Origin: Micromonospora nigra | Lineage (GTDB): Bacteria > Actinomycetota > Actinomycetes > Mycobacteriales > Micromonosporaceae | Length of the DNA stretch: 64,000 nt | Direction of reading: 5' to 3' | Assembly (NCBI RefSeq): GCF_900091585.1 | Contig: NZ_FMHT01000003.1 | Location: forward strand, 992,001 to 1,056,000 | Shown: positions 29,781 through 41,253 of the stretch, piece after piece | Numbering within the stretch: the stretch's first letter is position 1 | How the letters are laid out: every line of letters begins with the position of its first letter | Position numbers and translations under genes: made by a program | The notes under the pieces: generated by a model | The model's database searches: none | What the model saw: the letters and a program-made list of their open reading frames with translations, nothing else | What the model was told of the DNA's origin: nothing

Positions 29781-31277
29781 TCACTTACCGCCGGCGAGCT
29801 TCTCCCGCAGAGCGGCGAGCGCCTCGTCGGTGGCCAGGGTGCCGGCCGGCTCCTCGGCCTGGCGGCTCGGGGCCGCGCTGGTCGAGGAGGTGGTGGTGCC
29901 ACCAGCGGTCGGGGCCGGAGCCGGGTTCGCGGCGGCCTCGGCCTCGGCGGCGCGGGAGGTCTGCACCTGCTTGGTGTGGGCCTCCCAGCGCTGACGCGCC
30001 TCCGCGTACTGGTTCTCCCAGGTCTCGCGCTGCTTGTCGTACCCCTCGAGCCACTCGCCCGTCTCCGGGTCGAAGCCCTCCGGGTAGATGTAGTTGCCCT
30101 CGTTGTCGTAGGTCGCGGCCATGCCGTAGAGGGTCGGGTCGAAGTGCTCCTCGCCCTCGACGAAGCCCTCGTTGGCCTGCTTGAGCGACAGCGAGATCCG
30201 ACGGCGCTCCAGGTCGATGTCGATGACCTTGACCATGACCTCGGAGCCGACCTGGACGACCTGCTCCGGGATCTCCACGTGACGCTCGGCCAGCTCGGAG
30301 ATGTGGACCAGGCCCTCGATGCCGTCGTCGACCCGGACGAACGCACCGAACGGCACCAGCTTGGTGACCTTACCCGGCACGATCTGCTGGATCGCGTGGG
30401 TGCGGGCGAACTGCCGCCACGGGTCTTCCTGGGTCGCCTTCAGCGACAGCGAGACCCGCTCGCGGTCCAGGTCGACGTCCAGGACCTCGACCTCGACCTC
30501 CTGGCCGACCTCGACGACCTCGGACGGGTGGTCGATGTGCTTCCAGGACAGCTCGGAGACGTGCACCAGGCCGTCCACGCCACCCAGGTCGACGAACGCG
30601 CCGAAGTTGACGATCGAGGAGACGACGCCCTTGCGGACCTGCCCCTTCTGGAGCTTGTTGAGGAACTCGGTGCGCACCTCGGACTGCGTCTGCTCGAGCC
30701 AGGCCCGGCGGGACAGGACCACGTTGTTGCGGTTCTTGTCCAGCTCGATGATCTTGGCTTCGAGCTCCCGGCCGACGTACGGCTGCAGGTCCCGCACGCG
30801 GCGCATCTCGACCAGGGAGGCGGGCAGGAAGCCGCGCAGCCCGATGTCGAGGATGAGGCCACCCTTGACCACCTCGATGACCGAACCGCGGACGACGCCG
30901 TCCTCGTCCTTGATCTTCTCGATCGTGCCCCAGGCCCGCTCGTACTGCGCCCGCTTCTTCGAGAGGATCAGCCGACCCTCTTTGTCCTCCTTCTGGAGGA
31001 CCAGGGCCTCGATGTGGTCACCGACCGAGACAACCTCGGCGGGATCCACGTCGTGCTTGATCGACAACTCCCGAGAGGGGATGACACCCTCGGTCTTGTA
31101 GCCGATGTCGAGCAGGACCTCGTCCCGATCGACCTTGACGACGGTGCCTTCGACAATGTCGCCGTCATTGAAGTACTTGATGGTCTCGTCGATCGCGGCG
31201 AGGAAAGCCTCCTCGGAACCGAGATCGTCGTGGGTGACCCGGGTGGCGCTCGAGGGGGCCTCGATGCTGCTCGTCAT
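29781..31277 (-). CDS. rpsA: 30S ribosomal protein S1
   Basis: S1 holds mRNA at the 30S subunit. The 498-residue form has four S1 RNA-binding OB repeats, typical of Actinobacteria (six in E. coli): GDIVEGTVVKVDRDEVLLDIGYK, GVVRGSVIEVVKGGLILDIG, GQVRKGVVSSIVNFGAFVDLG and GKVTKLVPFGAFVRVDDGIEGLVH. A disordered acidic and Ala/Pro/Thr-rich tail follows, ending ALAALREKLAGGK. ATG 31277 (MTSSIEAPSS) matches relatives; a longer frame upstream does not. The gene has a 370-bp upstream region shared with a divergent methyltransferase. Confidence 0.97.
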   Translation of the reverse strand: MTSSIEAPSSATRVTHDDLGSEEAFLAAIDETIKYFNDGDIVEGTVVKVDRDEVLLDIGYKTEGVIPSRELSIKHDVDPAEVVSVGDHIEALVLQKEDKEGRLILSKKRAQYERAWGTIEKIKDEDGVVRGSVIEVVKGGLILDIGLRGFLPASLVEMRRVRDLQPYVGRELEAKIIELDKNRNNVVLSRRAWLEQTQSEVRTEFLNKLQKGQVRKGVVSSIVNFGAFVDLGGVDGLVHVSELSWKHIDHPSEVVEVGQEVEVEVLDVDLDRERVSLSLKATQEDPWRQFARTHAIQQIVPGKVTKLVPFGAFVRVDDGIEGLVHISELAERHVEIPEQVVQVGSEVMVKVIDIDLERRRISLSLKQANEGFVEGEEHFDPTLYGMAATYDNEGNYIYPEGFDPETGEWLEGYDKQRETWENQYAEARQRWEAHTKQVQTSRAAEAEAAANPAPAPTAGGTTTSSTSAAPSRQAEEPAGTLATDEALAALREKLAGGK

Positions 31278-31454
31278 GTGGGCGGTTGCTCCGGTCGGAT
31301 GGGTTGTCACAGCAGGCTGGTGTCGCAGTGACCTGTTCGCGCCAGCGGACCCGCCGACCGGCACACCAGGAGATCGCTGGAAGAGATCACGATGTGCTCC
31401 GTCGACCGCGCACCTGCTCCCTGCCGAGGCACACGATCCGCGAGCGCATCCTCT

Positions 31455-31485
31455 ACCCTACCCGCTGCATTACCACAGCGTGCAA
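31455..31485 (-). promoter_or_regulatory. Possible rpsA promoter
   Basis: TTGCAC, 19 nt, TAGGGT on the minus strand lies about 180 nt before the rpsA start in a gap with no gene (31278-31645). The spacing is slightly long. Confidence 0.35.
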
Positions 31486-31645
31486 GGCCTCCCGGCTCGT
31501 CGCCACCGCGCCACCTGCGAAAGCGGAGATTTCGCCCCGACTATCACCCACGTCACAACAACCCCAGCGACCATCGTCACCGCCGGCTGGTCCGCCCCGG
31601 CGGGCCGCCGTGCCCACCGGAGGGCGTGGGGCCTAGCGTGAACGG

Positions 31646-32446
31646 GTGGACGCAGAGGAGCGGGTGACCCGGCGCGGGGTCGACGACGCCGAGGCGCGCC
31701 GGGCCAACCGCCGCTGGTGGGACGCCGACGCGGATGCCTACCAGGCGGAACACGGCGACTTCCTGGGCGACCTCGACTTCGTCTGGTGCCCCGAGGGCGT
31801 CCGCGAGGCCGACGCGCGCCTGCTCGGAGAGCTGACCGGGCGGCGGGTGCTGGAACTGGGCTGCGGCGCCGCGTCCTGTGCCCGCTGGCTGGCGACCCAG
31901 GGGGCCAGACCGGTCGCCGTCGACCTGTCCGCCGGCATGTTGCGCCACGCCGCCCTCGCCGCCGACCGCACCGGGGTACGCGTGCCGCTGGCGCAGGCCG
32001 ACGCCCTCGCGCTGCCGTTCGCCGACGCGGCCTTCGACACGGCCTGCACGGCGTTCGGCGCGGTCCCGTTCGTCGCCGACTCGGCGGCGCTGATGCGCGA
32101 GGTGCACCGCGTGCTGCGCCCCGGCGGGCGGTGGGTGTTCTCGGTGACCCACCCGATGCGCTGGATCTTCCTCGACGACCCCGGTGTGGGCGGGCTGACC
32201 GCCGTGCACTCCTACTTCGACCGCTCCCCCTACGTCGAGCAGGACGAGCACGGCGAGGCCACGTACGTCGAGCAGCACCGCACCCTGGGCGACCGGATCG
32301 GCGAACTCGTCGCTGCCGGCTTCCGCCTCACGAACCTGGTGGAACCGGAGTGGCCGGCGGGGCACGAGGGGATCTGGGGGCAGTGGAGCCCGCTGCGCGG
32401 GCGGCTGTTCCCCGGCACCGCCATCTTCGTGGCCGAGAAGACGTGA
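31646..32446 (+). CDS. Class I SAM-dependent methyltransferase
   Basis: A 266-residue cytosolic methyltransferase with motif I VLELGCGAASCARWL (about 69-83), acidic PVAVDLSAGML, motif II-III ALPFADAAFDTACTAFGAVPF, and HRVLRPGGRWVFSVTHP. The order is that of the UbiE/Methyltransf_11 group. Actinobacterial genomes often have this gene between rpsA and polA, but no substrate is established here. The start is GTG 31646 (VDAEERVTRRG). It is followed by a decayed Uma2-like fragment. Confidence 0.87.
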   Translation: MDAEERVTRRGVDDAEARRANRRWWDADADAYQAEHGDFLGDLDFVWCPEGVREADARLLGELTGRRVLELGCGAASCARWLATQGARPVAVDLSAGMLRHAALAADRTGVRVPLAQADALALPFADAAFDTACTAFGAVPFVADSAALMREVHRVLRPGGRWVFSVTHPMRWIFLDDPGVGGLTAVHSYFDRSPYVEQDEHGEATYVEQHRTLGDRIGELVAAGFRLTNLVEPEWPAGHEGIWGQWSPLRGRLFPGTAIFVAEKT

Positions 32447-32486
32447 GCGGTCCGCCCGAGGGACGCACCAACCCGGACCCGACAGG

Positions 32487-32755
32487 TGGCGGGTCACACC
32501 TCCCGCGTCGAACTCGTCGACGGAGCCATCCAGGTGACGCCCTCCCCCACCCTGGGCCACCAGGACATCTCGTCGCTGCTGAGCCTGTGGCTGCGCTACG
32601 GCCCGCGGACGTCGTCCTGGCCGTCGAGATCGTCCCGCCGGGCACCCGCCGGGTGGTGAGCGGGCAGCACGAGCTGGCGGTCGACAGCGGCGGACCTGGT
32701 CGAGCTGACCGAGCCGTTCGACATCAGGCTGCCGACCGCCGAGATCACCCCGTAG
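32487..32755 (+). pseudogene. Remnant of a Uma2-family (DUF820) endonuclease-like gene
   Basis: Three frames carry pieces of one family in the right order. From 32504 comes RVELVDGAIQVTPSPTLGHQDI; then, in another frame, ADVVLAVEIVPPGTRR; and finally DLVELTEPFDIRLPTAEITP with a stop at 32753. These are the N-terminal E-L-V-D-G...P-x-P...H motif, the L-A-V-E-I catalytic strand and the C-terminal beta strands of Uma2 proteins. The middle is deleted and at least two frameshifts are present, so it is not functional. Confidence 0.7.
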
Positions 32756-32861
32756 CGGGAGTCGTTTCCGGTCATCGGGGGCGGGTAACCGGGCGGCATG
32801 GCCGACGAGGAGTTCCACCGTGAGGGCCGGGGCGTCGCCCACCGTCCGGGAGCGCTGCGCC

Positions 32862-33209
32862 ATGAAGGCTGACGACGAGCAGGGAATCTACCGGGAGTTC
32901 ACCGAGGCGGTGAACATGAAGCCCGGCGAGCTGTCGACGTGGCTGGAGACCGACGAGTCCAAGCAGGTCGGGTGGCACAAGGGCGGCCGGTCCGGCGGCG
33001 GCGAGTCGGTCGGCCACGAGTCCGGCCGCCGGATCATCGAGCTGCTCCGGCGCAAGCGCGGCGAGCTCTCCGCCGCCGACTATTCCCACATGCGCAAGGT
33101 GGTCGGCTACGTGCACCGGCACCTGGCGCAGCGCCCGTCCGGCGACGTCCGCGACACGAAGTGGCGCTGGTCGCTGATGAACTGGGGCCACGACCCGCTC
33201 AAGAGCTGA
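32862..33209 (+). CDS. DUF3140 family protein
   Basis: A 115-residue soluble protein of the actinobacterial DUF3140 family: IYREFTEAVNMKPGELSTWLETDESKQVGW, GESVGHESGRRIIELL, and the nearly invariant HMRKVVGYVHRHLAQRPSGDV followed by WRWSLMNWGHDPLKS. The function is unknown; relatives are sometimes described as DNA-binding. ATG 32862 has GGGAG 9 nt upstream. It converges on polA with 20 bp between stops. Confidence 0.85.
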   Translation: MKADDEQGIYREFTEAVNMKPGELSTWLETDESKQVGWHKGGRSGGGESVGHESGRRIIELLRRKRGELSAADYSHMRKVVGYVHRHLAQRPSGDVRDTKWRWSLMNWGHDPLKS

Positions 33210-33229
33210 CAACCAGCGCCGCCGGACGG

Positions 33230-35929
33230 TCAGTGGTCCGCGCTGTTCCAGTCTCGGCCTTCGCCGACCGACACCTCCAGCGGCACCGACAGCGGATAGG
33301 CCCCGCCCATCTCCCGGCGCACCAGGGCCTCCAGGGTCTCCCGCTCGCCCGGGGCGACCTCGAAGACCAGTTCGTCGTGCACCTGCAACAGCATCCGCGA
33401 CCGCAGCCCGGCGTCGCGCAGCGCGGTGTCGACGTGCAGCATGGCGACCTTGATGATGTCGGCCGCCGACCCCTGGATGGGGGCGTTGAGCGCCATCCGC
33501 TCGGCCATCTCCCGGCGCTGCCGGTTGTCGCTGACCAGGTCGGGCAGGTAGCGCCGCCGGCCGAGGACGGTGGAGGTGTAGCCGTCCTGCCGGGCGCGGG
33601 CGACCACCTCCTGGAGGTAGTCGCGTACGCCGCCGAAGCCGGCGAAGTAGTTCTCCATCAGCCCGCGCGCCTCCTCGGCGGTGATGCCGAGCTGCTGGGA
33701 CAGGCCGAAGGCGCTCAGCCCGTACGCCAGGCCGTAGTTCATCGCCTTGATCTTGCGCCGCTGGTCGGCGGTGACGTCGGTGACCGGCACGGCGAACACC
33801 GACGAGGCGGTGGCGGCGTGGAAGTCGTGGCCGGAGTTGAACGCCTCGATCAGCGCCGCGTCGGACGACAGGTGCGCCATGATCCGCATCTCGATCTGGC
33901 TGTAGTCGGCGGTGAGCAGGCACTCGTAGCCCTCCCCCACCACGAAGGCGCGGCGGATGCGCCGCCCCTCCTCGGTGCGGATCGGGATGTTCTGCAGGTT
34001 GGGCTCGGTGGAGGAGAGCCGGCCGGTGGCCGCCACCGTCTGGTTGAAGGTCGTGTGGATGCGACCGTCGTCGGAGACGGACTTCAGCAGACCGTCGACG
34101 GTGGACTTCAGCTTGGCCACGTCGCGGTGGCGCAGCAGGTGCTCCAGGACCGGATGCGGGTTCTGCCCGTGGAGCCACTGCAACGCGTCGGCGTCGGTCG
34201 TGTACCCGGTCTTGATCTTCTTCGTCTTCGGCAGGTTCAGCTCGCCGAACAGGATCTCCTGGAGCTGCTTGGGCGAGCCCAGGTTGAACTCGCGCCCCAC
34301 CGCGGCGTACGCGCCCTGCGCGGCGGCCTTCACCTCGGCGGCGAAGTGCGCCTCCAGTTCCGACAGGTAGGTCGTGTCGGCGGCGATGCCGATGCGCTCC
34401 ATGTCGGCGAGCACCCGCATCAGCGGCAACTCCACCCCGGCCATCAGCCGCGCCGACTGCTCGCCGTCGCGGGAGAGCTCGGCGTCGATCGCGTCGGCCA
34501 GGTCGAGAGTGGCCCTGGCCTGGAGCATCAGGTTCTGTTCGACTTCGCCGTCGTCGCCGAGCCCGGCGAGGGTCAGCTGGCCGGTCTCGGGGACGTCGAC
34601 CCGAAGTTCGCGGTGCAGGTATCGCAGGGCCAGGTCGGTCAGGTCGTAGGACCGCTGGTCGGGACGGGCCAGGTAGGCCGCGATCTGGGTGTCGCGGGCG
34701 ATGCCGTCCAGCGTCCAGCCGTGCGCGGCGAAGGCCAGTACGGCGGGCTTGCTGTCGTGCAGCACCTTGGGCCGGGCGGCGTCGGCCAGCCAGCCCGCGA
34801 GCGCGCCGTCGTCGGCCGGTTCCAGGCTCGCCGGGTCGAACCAGGCAGCCGCGCCGTCGGCGGTGGCCAGGGCCATGCCGGTGACGGTGGCGGTGTGCCG
34901 GCGGTTCGGGCCGGTGTCGAGCTTGACGGCGACGCCCACCGGGGTGCCGGCGGGGGCGTGTGTCTCCAGCCAGCCGGCCAGGGCACCGGGTGCGGCGAGC
35001 ACCTCGCCGGCCAGGTCGAAGCCGGCCTCGGCCTCCGGCTCGACGGCCTCCAGGTACTGGTAGAGCCGGTCGCGCAGGATGCGGAACTGGAGGGTGTCGA
35101 AGACCTGGTGCACCGCCTCGCGGTCCCAGCCCTGCCAGCGGGCGTCCTCGGGACGGATCGGCAGGTCCAGGTCGGCGACCAGGCAGTTGATCTCGTAGTT
35201 CCGGATCACGTCGGCCAGTCGCTCGCGCAGGCTGTCGCCGGCCTTGCCCTTGATCTCGTCGGCCCGGGCGACGACGCCGTCGACCCCGCCGTAGGTGGTG
35301 ATCCACTTGGCGGCCGTCTTCGGGCCGACGCCGGGAATCCCGGGCAGGTTGTCGCTGGTCTCGCCGACGAGGGCGGCCAGGTCGCGGTAGCGCTCGGGGG
35401 GCACGCCGTACTTCGCCTCGATCGCCGCCGGGTCCATCCGGGCCAGGTCGGACACGCCCTTGCGCGGGTAGAGCACGGTGATCTGCTCGCCGACGAGTTG
35501 GAAGGCGTCCCGGTCGCCGGTGCTGATCAGCACCGACATGCCCTGGTCACGGGCCTGGCAGGCCAGCGTGGCGATGATGTCGTCGGCCTCGTAGCCCTCC
35601 TTCTCGACCACCGGCACGCGCAGCGCGGCGAGGACCTCCTTGACCAGGCTGACCTGCCCCTTGAAGTCGGCCGGGGTCTCGCTGCGGCCCGCCTTGTACT
35701 CCGCGTACTTCTCCGTGCGGAAGGACCGGCGGGAGACGTCGAAGGCGACGACGATGTGGCTGGGCTGCTCGTCGCGCAGCACGTTGATCAGCATCGAGGT
35801 GAAGCCGTAGACCGCGTTGGTCGGCTGCCCGGTCGTGGTGGAGAAGTTCTCCACCGGCAGGGCGAAGAACGCCCGGTATGCCAGGGAGTGTCCGTCGACA
35901 AGAAGCAGGCGTGGGGTCGTAGCTGTCAC
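33230..35929 (-). CDS. polA: DNA polymerase I
   Basis: PolA fills excision-repair gaps and processes Okazaki fragments. Its 899 residues comprise an N-terminal 5' nuclease (LLLVDGHSLAYRAF, YEADDIIATLA, STGDRDAFQLV, GIPGVGPKTAAKWI), a middle 3'-5' exonuclease fold lacking the catalytic acidic residues as usual in Actinobacteria, and the polymerase (motif A DYSQIEMRIMAHLS, O-helix RRKIKAMNYGLAYG, motif C VHDELVFE). The start is GTG 35929 (MTATTPRLLLVDGHS), as in relatives. The promoter at 35937-35958 predicts transcription from that GTG, so no ribosome-binding site is needed. Confidence 0.97.
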   Translation of the reverse strand: MTATTPRLLLVDGHSLAYRAFFALPVENFSTTTGQPTNAVYGFTSMLINVLRDEQPSHIVVAFDVSRRSFRTEKYAEYKAGRSETPADFKGQVSLVKEVLAALRVPVVEKEGYEADDIIATLACQARDQGMSVLISTGDRDAFQLVGEQITVLYPRKGVSDLARMDPAAIEAKYGVPPERYRDLAALVGETSDNLPGIPGVGPKTAAKWITTYGGVDGVVARADEIKGKAGDSLRERLADVIRNYEINCLVADLDLPIRPEDARWQGWDREAVHQVFDTLQFRILRDRLYQYLEAVEPEAEAGFDLAGEVLAAPGALAGWLETHAPAGTPVGVAVKLDTGPNRRHTATVTGMALATADGAAAWFDPASLEPADDGALAGWLADAARPKVLHDSKPAVLAFAAHGWTLDGIARDTQIAAYLARPDQRSYDLTDLALRYLHRELRVDVPETGQLTLAGLGDDGEVEQNLMLQARATLDLADAIDAELSRDGEQSARLMAGVELPLMRVLADMERIGIAADTTYLSELEAHFAAEVKAAAQGAYAAVGREFNLGSPKQLQEILFGELNLPKTKKIKTGYTTDADALQWLHGQNPHPVLEHLLRHRDVAKLKSTVDGLLKSVSDDGRIHTTFNQTVAATGRLSSTEPNLQNIPIRTEEGRRIRRAFVVGEGYECLLTADYSQIEMRIMAHLSSDAALIEAFNSGHDFHAATASSVFAVPVTDVTADQRRKIKAMNYGLAYGLSAFGLSQQLGITAEEARGLMENYFAGFGGVRDYLQEVVARARQDGYTSTVLGRRRYLPDLVSDNRQRREMAERMALNAPIQGSAADIIKVAMLHVDTALRDAGLRSRMLLQVHDELVFEVAPGERETLEALVRREMGGAYPLSVPLEVSVGEGRDWNSADH

Positions 35930-35936
35930 GGCAGCG

Positions 35937-35958
35937 ACTCTAGTCCGTACGCCCGACA
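35937..35958 (-). promoter_or_regulatory. PafBC-type DNA-damage promoter of polA, leaderless
   Basis: TGTCGGGC, 8 nt, TAGAGT on the minus strand has the exact spacing of TGTCRGTG-N8-TANNNT. TAGAGT ends 7 nt before the GTG start codon. Confidence 0.62.
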
Positions 35959-36034
35959 GTCTTCGCCTCGACGTGACCGTCGGCAACGGAACCGGCCGGT
36001 GGGTTTCCACCCACCGGCCGGTCCGCGACGCGGG

Positions 36035-36734
<700 letters not shown>

Positions 36735-36745
<11 letters not shown>

Positions 36746-37648
36746 CGGTCGGCACCCCCAGGTAGGCGGCGATCACGTGCGGGTTCTCGCGGACGTCCGC
36801 GGGCAGCCCGTCGGCGATCTTCTCGCCGAACTCCAGCACCACGATCCGGTCGGTGACGCCCATGACCAGTCGCATGTCGTGTTCGATGAGCAGCACGGTG
36901 GTGCCGCTGTCCCGGATCTTGCGGATGAGGACGAGCAGTTCCTCCTTCTCCGCCGGGGTGAAGCCGGCGGCCGGCTCGTCCAGGCAGAGCAGGGTCGGAT
37001 CCGTCGCCAGGGCCCGCGCGATCTCCAGCCGCCGCTGCTCGCCGTACGACAGGTTGCGGGCCAGGTCGTTGACGCGCCGCTCGATGCCGACGAAACGCAG
37101 CAGTTCGTGGGCCTTGTCCCGGCCGTGCCGCTCCTCCTTCCAGTGCCTCGGCAGCCGCAGCATGGCGGAGATGACGCTGGTCTTGTGGTGGGCGTCCGCG
37201 CCCACCATCACGTTCTCCAGCGCGGTCATCTCCGGGAAGAGCCGGATGTTCTGGAACGTCCGCGCGATGCCCGCCTTGGTGATCCACGACCGGCGCCGGC
37301 CGCTGACCCGCTCCCCCTTGAACCGGATCTCGCCCTCGGTGGGGCGGTAGACGCCGGTCATGGCGTTGAAGCAGGTGGTCTTGCCGGCGCCGTTGGGGCC
37401 GATCAGCCCCAGGATCTCCCCCTTGTACAGGGTGAAGGTGACGTCGTTGAGTGCGACCACGCCGCCGAAGCGCAGCGTGACGTGGTCGACCTCCAGCAGC
37501 GGCTCCCGGCCGGCCGGGTCCACCGGTGCCCGATGCGCCTCGGCGGGGCCGGACGGCGGCTCGGGCGGCACGCCCACCGTGCTCCGGCCGTCGGCCACGA
37601 TGTCGCGGTCGCTGCTCTCGTCCCGCTCGGTGTTCATCTTCGGCTCAC

Positions 37649-37652
<4 letters not shown>
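36735..37652 (-). CDS. livG: Branched-chain amino-acid ABC transporter ATP-binding protein LivG
   Basis: A 305-residue ABC ATPase: Walker A GPNGAGKTT, the LivG insert RTFQNIRLFPEMTALENVMVG, signature LSYGEQRRLEIARALA and Walker B LLCLDEPAAGFTP. A hydrophilic N-terminal extension of about 55 residues (Pro/Ala-rich) precedes the domain. The ATG at 37652 (MSEPKMNTERD) overlaps the livM stop as ATGA, giving translational coupling. Confidence 0.95.
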
Positions 37653-38793
<1,141 letters not shown>

Positions 38794-38797
<4 letters not shown>

Positions 38798-39744
38798 GCG
38801 CGTGCCCTCCCCAGCGACTCACCGAGCAGACCGGTCGGCCGGAACATCAGGAGGATGACCAGCAGCACGAAGCCGGTGAAGTCCTTCCAGTCGCCGCCGA
38901 ACAGGCCGGCGGCGTAGTTCTCCGCGATGCCCAGCAGCAGCCCGCCGAGCAACGCCCCGCGCAGGTTACCGATCCCGCCGAGCACCGCCGCCGAGAACGC
39001 CTTCAACCCGATGAGGAAGCCGACGTTGAACTTGGTGTAGCCGTACCGGAGGTTCCACAGCAGGGCCGCCACGCCGGCCATGAGACCGCCGAGGACGAAG
39101 ACCAGCATGATGACCCGGTCCTTGTTGACGCCCATCAGCGCGGCGGTGTCGGCGTCCTGGGCCACGGCCCGGATGCCGCGACCGAGGCGGCTGCGGTTCA
39201 CGAACTGGTCCAGCGCCACCATCATCACCAGGGTGACACCGAGAACCATCACCTGGATGTTGGTCACCGAGGCGCCGAAGACCGTGAACAGCGTCTCCGA
39301 GGGGATCAGCACCGGCATGCCGAACGGGGCCCGCTCGGTGCCCACACCGAACGACTCGGCGATCACGAACGACGCGCCGATGGCGGTGATCAGGAACGCC
39401 AGCGGCGGGGCGTTGCGCTTGCGCAGCGGCCGGTAGGCCACCACCTCGACGGTGACCGCGGTGGCCGCCGAGGCCAGCGCGGCGGCACCCAGACCGGCGA
39501 GGACCGCGAGCAGCATCCCCCCGAAGGCGGGGGCGGCGGTGTTCTGGTTGTAACCGAACGCCTCCCAGGTCCACAGGCCGACGAAGGTGCCGACCATGAA
39601 GACCTCGGAGTGGGCAAAGTTGATCAGACGGAGGACACCGTAGACGAGGGTGTAGCCGAGGGCCACGAGCGCGTAGATCGCGCCCTGCTCCAACCCGGTA
39701 ATGGTGAGTGCGGGAAAGTTCCCGATCAGCTCATCGAAGTTCAC
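38794..39744 (-). CDS. livH: Branched-chain amino-acid ABC transporter permease LivH
   Basis: A 316-residue permease with about eight helices: GLEQGAIYALVALGYTLVYGVLRLINFAHSEVFMVG, LRKRNAPPLAFLITAIGASFVI, coupling loop GRGIRAVAQDADTAALMGVN and FKAFSAAVLGGIGN-type C-terminal motif. GTG 39744 is chosen because GGAG lies 6 nt upstream and the sequence begins where relatives do; TTG 39768 would add eight residues. It pairs with LivM as the membrane channel. Confidence 0.94.
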
Positions 39745-39773
39745 TGAGGGCTCCAACTGTGCGGCCAAACGGT

Positions 39774-39800
39774 GCGGCCGGGAGCAGAACTCCCGGCCGC
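39774..39800 (-). terminator. Intercistronic hairpin between livK and livH
   Basis: GCGGCCGGGAG and CTCCCGGCCGC form a perfect 11-bp stem with a CAGAA loop, 38 bases after the livK stop and 30 bases before the livH start. It should act as a partial terminator or 3' stabiliser that raises binding protein over permease. Confidence 0.75.
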
Positions 39801-39838
39801 GTCGTCTGGCGTCCCGTTAGGCGGAACCGGATATCCGG

Positions 39839-41002
39839 TCAGGCCTTGGGGATCTCGATGTCCGGAACGACCTGACCCGCGTTGACCTTGAAGGCCCAGA
39901 CCACGACCTGGGTCGGGTCCAACTCACCGTTGGGCCCGAACTTGTAGGTCACACCGGTGGCGGTGCCGGCCTTGTTGTAGGCCTTGATGAAGGCGAGGAT
40001 GTCCTCACGGCTGGACTTCCCGTCCTTGATGGCCTCGAGGAAGATCTTCGTGATGTCGTAGGACACGTCGCCGTAGGTGCCCGGTTCGGCGTTGAACGCC
40101 GCCTTGTAGTCGGTCAGGAAGGTGCCCTTGGCCGCGGTGGCCGGGGCGCACGGGCAGGTCAGGACGGTGCCCTCGGCGACCGCGTCGCCGGCGACCTTGA
40201 TGAAGTTGGCGTCGTTGACGCCGTCACCGGCCACCATCGTGCCCTTCCAGCCGGCCTCCTTGAGCTGCTTGAGCAGCAGGCCCGCCTCGGTGTAGTAGCC
40301 ACCGAAGAAGAGGACGTTGGAACCACTGCCAATGATCTTGGTGACGACGGCGGAGAAGTTGGTCTGCTTGACCTGGATCTTGTCCTCGCCGGCCACGGTG
40401 CCGAGGACCTTCTTGACCTCGTCCACCAGGCCCGCGCCGTACGCCGACTGGTCGTCGACGACGTAGACCTTCTCGGCCTTCAGCACGTTCTTGATGTACC
40501 GGCCGGCGGCCGGCCCCTGGGAGGTGTCGTTACCGACGCCCCGGTGGAAGATCTTCCAGCCCTTGGTGCTCAGGCTCGGGCGGGTCGCCGACGGGGTGAT
40601 GATCGGCAGACCGGCCTGGTCGAAGATCGGGTCGGCGACCTCGGACTCACCCGAGAACGCCGGGCCGACGATGCCGACGACCTTGGCGTCGCCGACGGCC
40701 TGCTGGGCGAGCGCCGGAGCCTTGGCCGGGTCGCCCTGGGAGTCGTACTCCACCAGGTTGACCTTGCAGTCGGCGTTCTCCGCGTTGTACTGGTCGATGG
40801 CCAGCTTGGTGCCGTTGCGCATGTGGATGCCGAGACCCGCGGCGTCGCCGGTCAGCGGACCGAAGAAACCCAACTTGAGGTCACAGGCGGCCGAGCTGCC
40901 TTCGCCCTCGGTACCACTGTCGGCCTTACAAGCGGCCGCGCCACTGATGACGAGCGCGCTGATGGCCACACCACCGAGCACCCGTGCGAGCTTCTGCCTC
41001 AC
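39839..41002 (-). CDS. livK: Branched-chain amino-acid ABC transporter substrate-binding lipoprotein LivK
   Basis: A 387-residue type I periplasmic-binding-like lipoprotein. The signal peptide ends in lipobox SGAAAC. The two-lobed fold is clear: LKLGFFGPLTGDAAGLGIHMRNGTKLAIDQYN, VVGIVGPAFSGESEVADPIF, ITPSATRPSLS, VYVVDDQSAYGAGLVDEVKK and GDVSYDITKIFLEAIKDG. GTG 41002 is supported by AGGAGG 9 nt upstream. It delivers amino acids to LivHM. The 250 bp upstream to 41253 hold the operon promoter, which I could not fix exactly. Confidence 0.95.
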   Translation of the reverse strand: MRQKLARVLGGVAISALVISGAAACKADSGTEGEGSSAACDLKLGFFGPLTGDAAGLGIHMRNGTKLAIDQYNAENADCKVNLVEYDSQGDPAKAPALAQQAVGDAKVVGIVGPAFSGESEVADPIFDQAGLPIITPSATRPSLSTKGWKIFHRGVGNDTSQGPAAGRYIKNVLKAEKVYVVDDQSAYGAGLVDEVKKVLGTVAGEDKIQVKQTNFSAVVTKIIGSGSNVLFFGGYYTEAGLLLKQLKEAGWKGTMVAGDGVNDANFIKVAGDAVAEGTVLTCPCAPATAAKGTFLTDYKAAFNAEPGTYGDVSYDITKIFLEAIKDGKSSREDILAFIKAYNKAGTATGVTYKFGPNGELDPTQVVVWAFKVNAGQVVPDIEIPKA

Positions 41003-41253
41003 GGCTCGTACCCTCCTTGTTCGATGGCCCGACCCATCGCACGAAAGCACTGCGAGGTGGACCAGGCCGACCGCGATCCCGGTCTGGGCCGGGACGTTAT
41101 CCCACACGTGAGCGATGGCGTAAGCCCTGGGCGGGGGGGTTGATCGAACCGTTACACGCGGTGGCGGATCGGAAACGATCGCTGTAAGAAACGTCAGTCG
41201 CGAGGCTCCTGCACCTTTGTTTCGTTGGTAACGACCGAATCGACCTTCACCCG

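Noticed and set aside
41003..41253. GlnR boxes upstream of livK
   Set aside because: GTTAC and GAAAC half-sites occur but with wrong spacing (4 and 11 instead of 6 nt).
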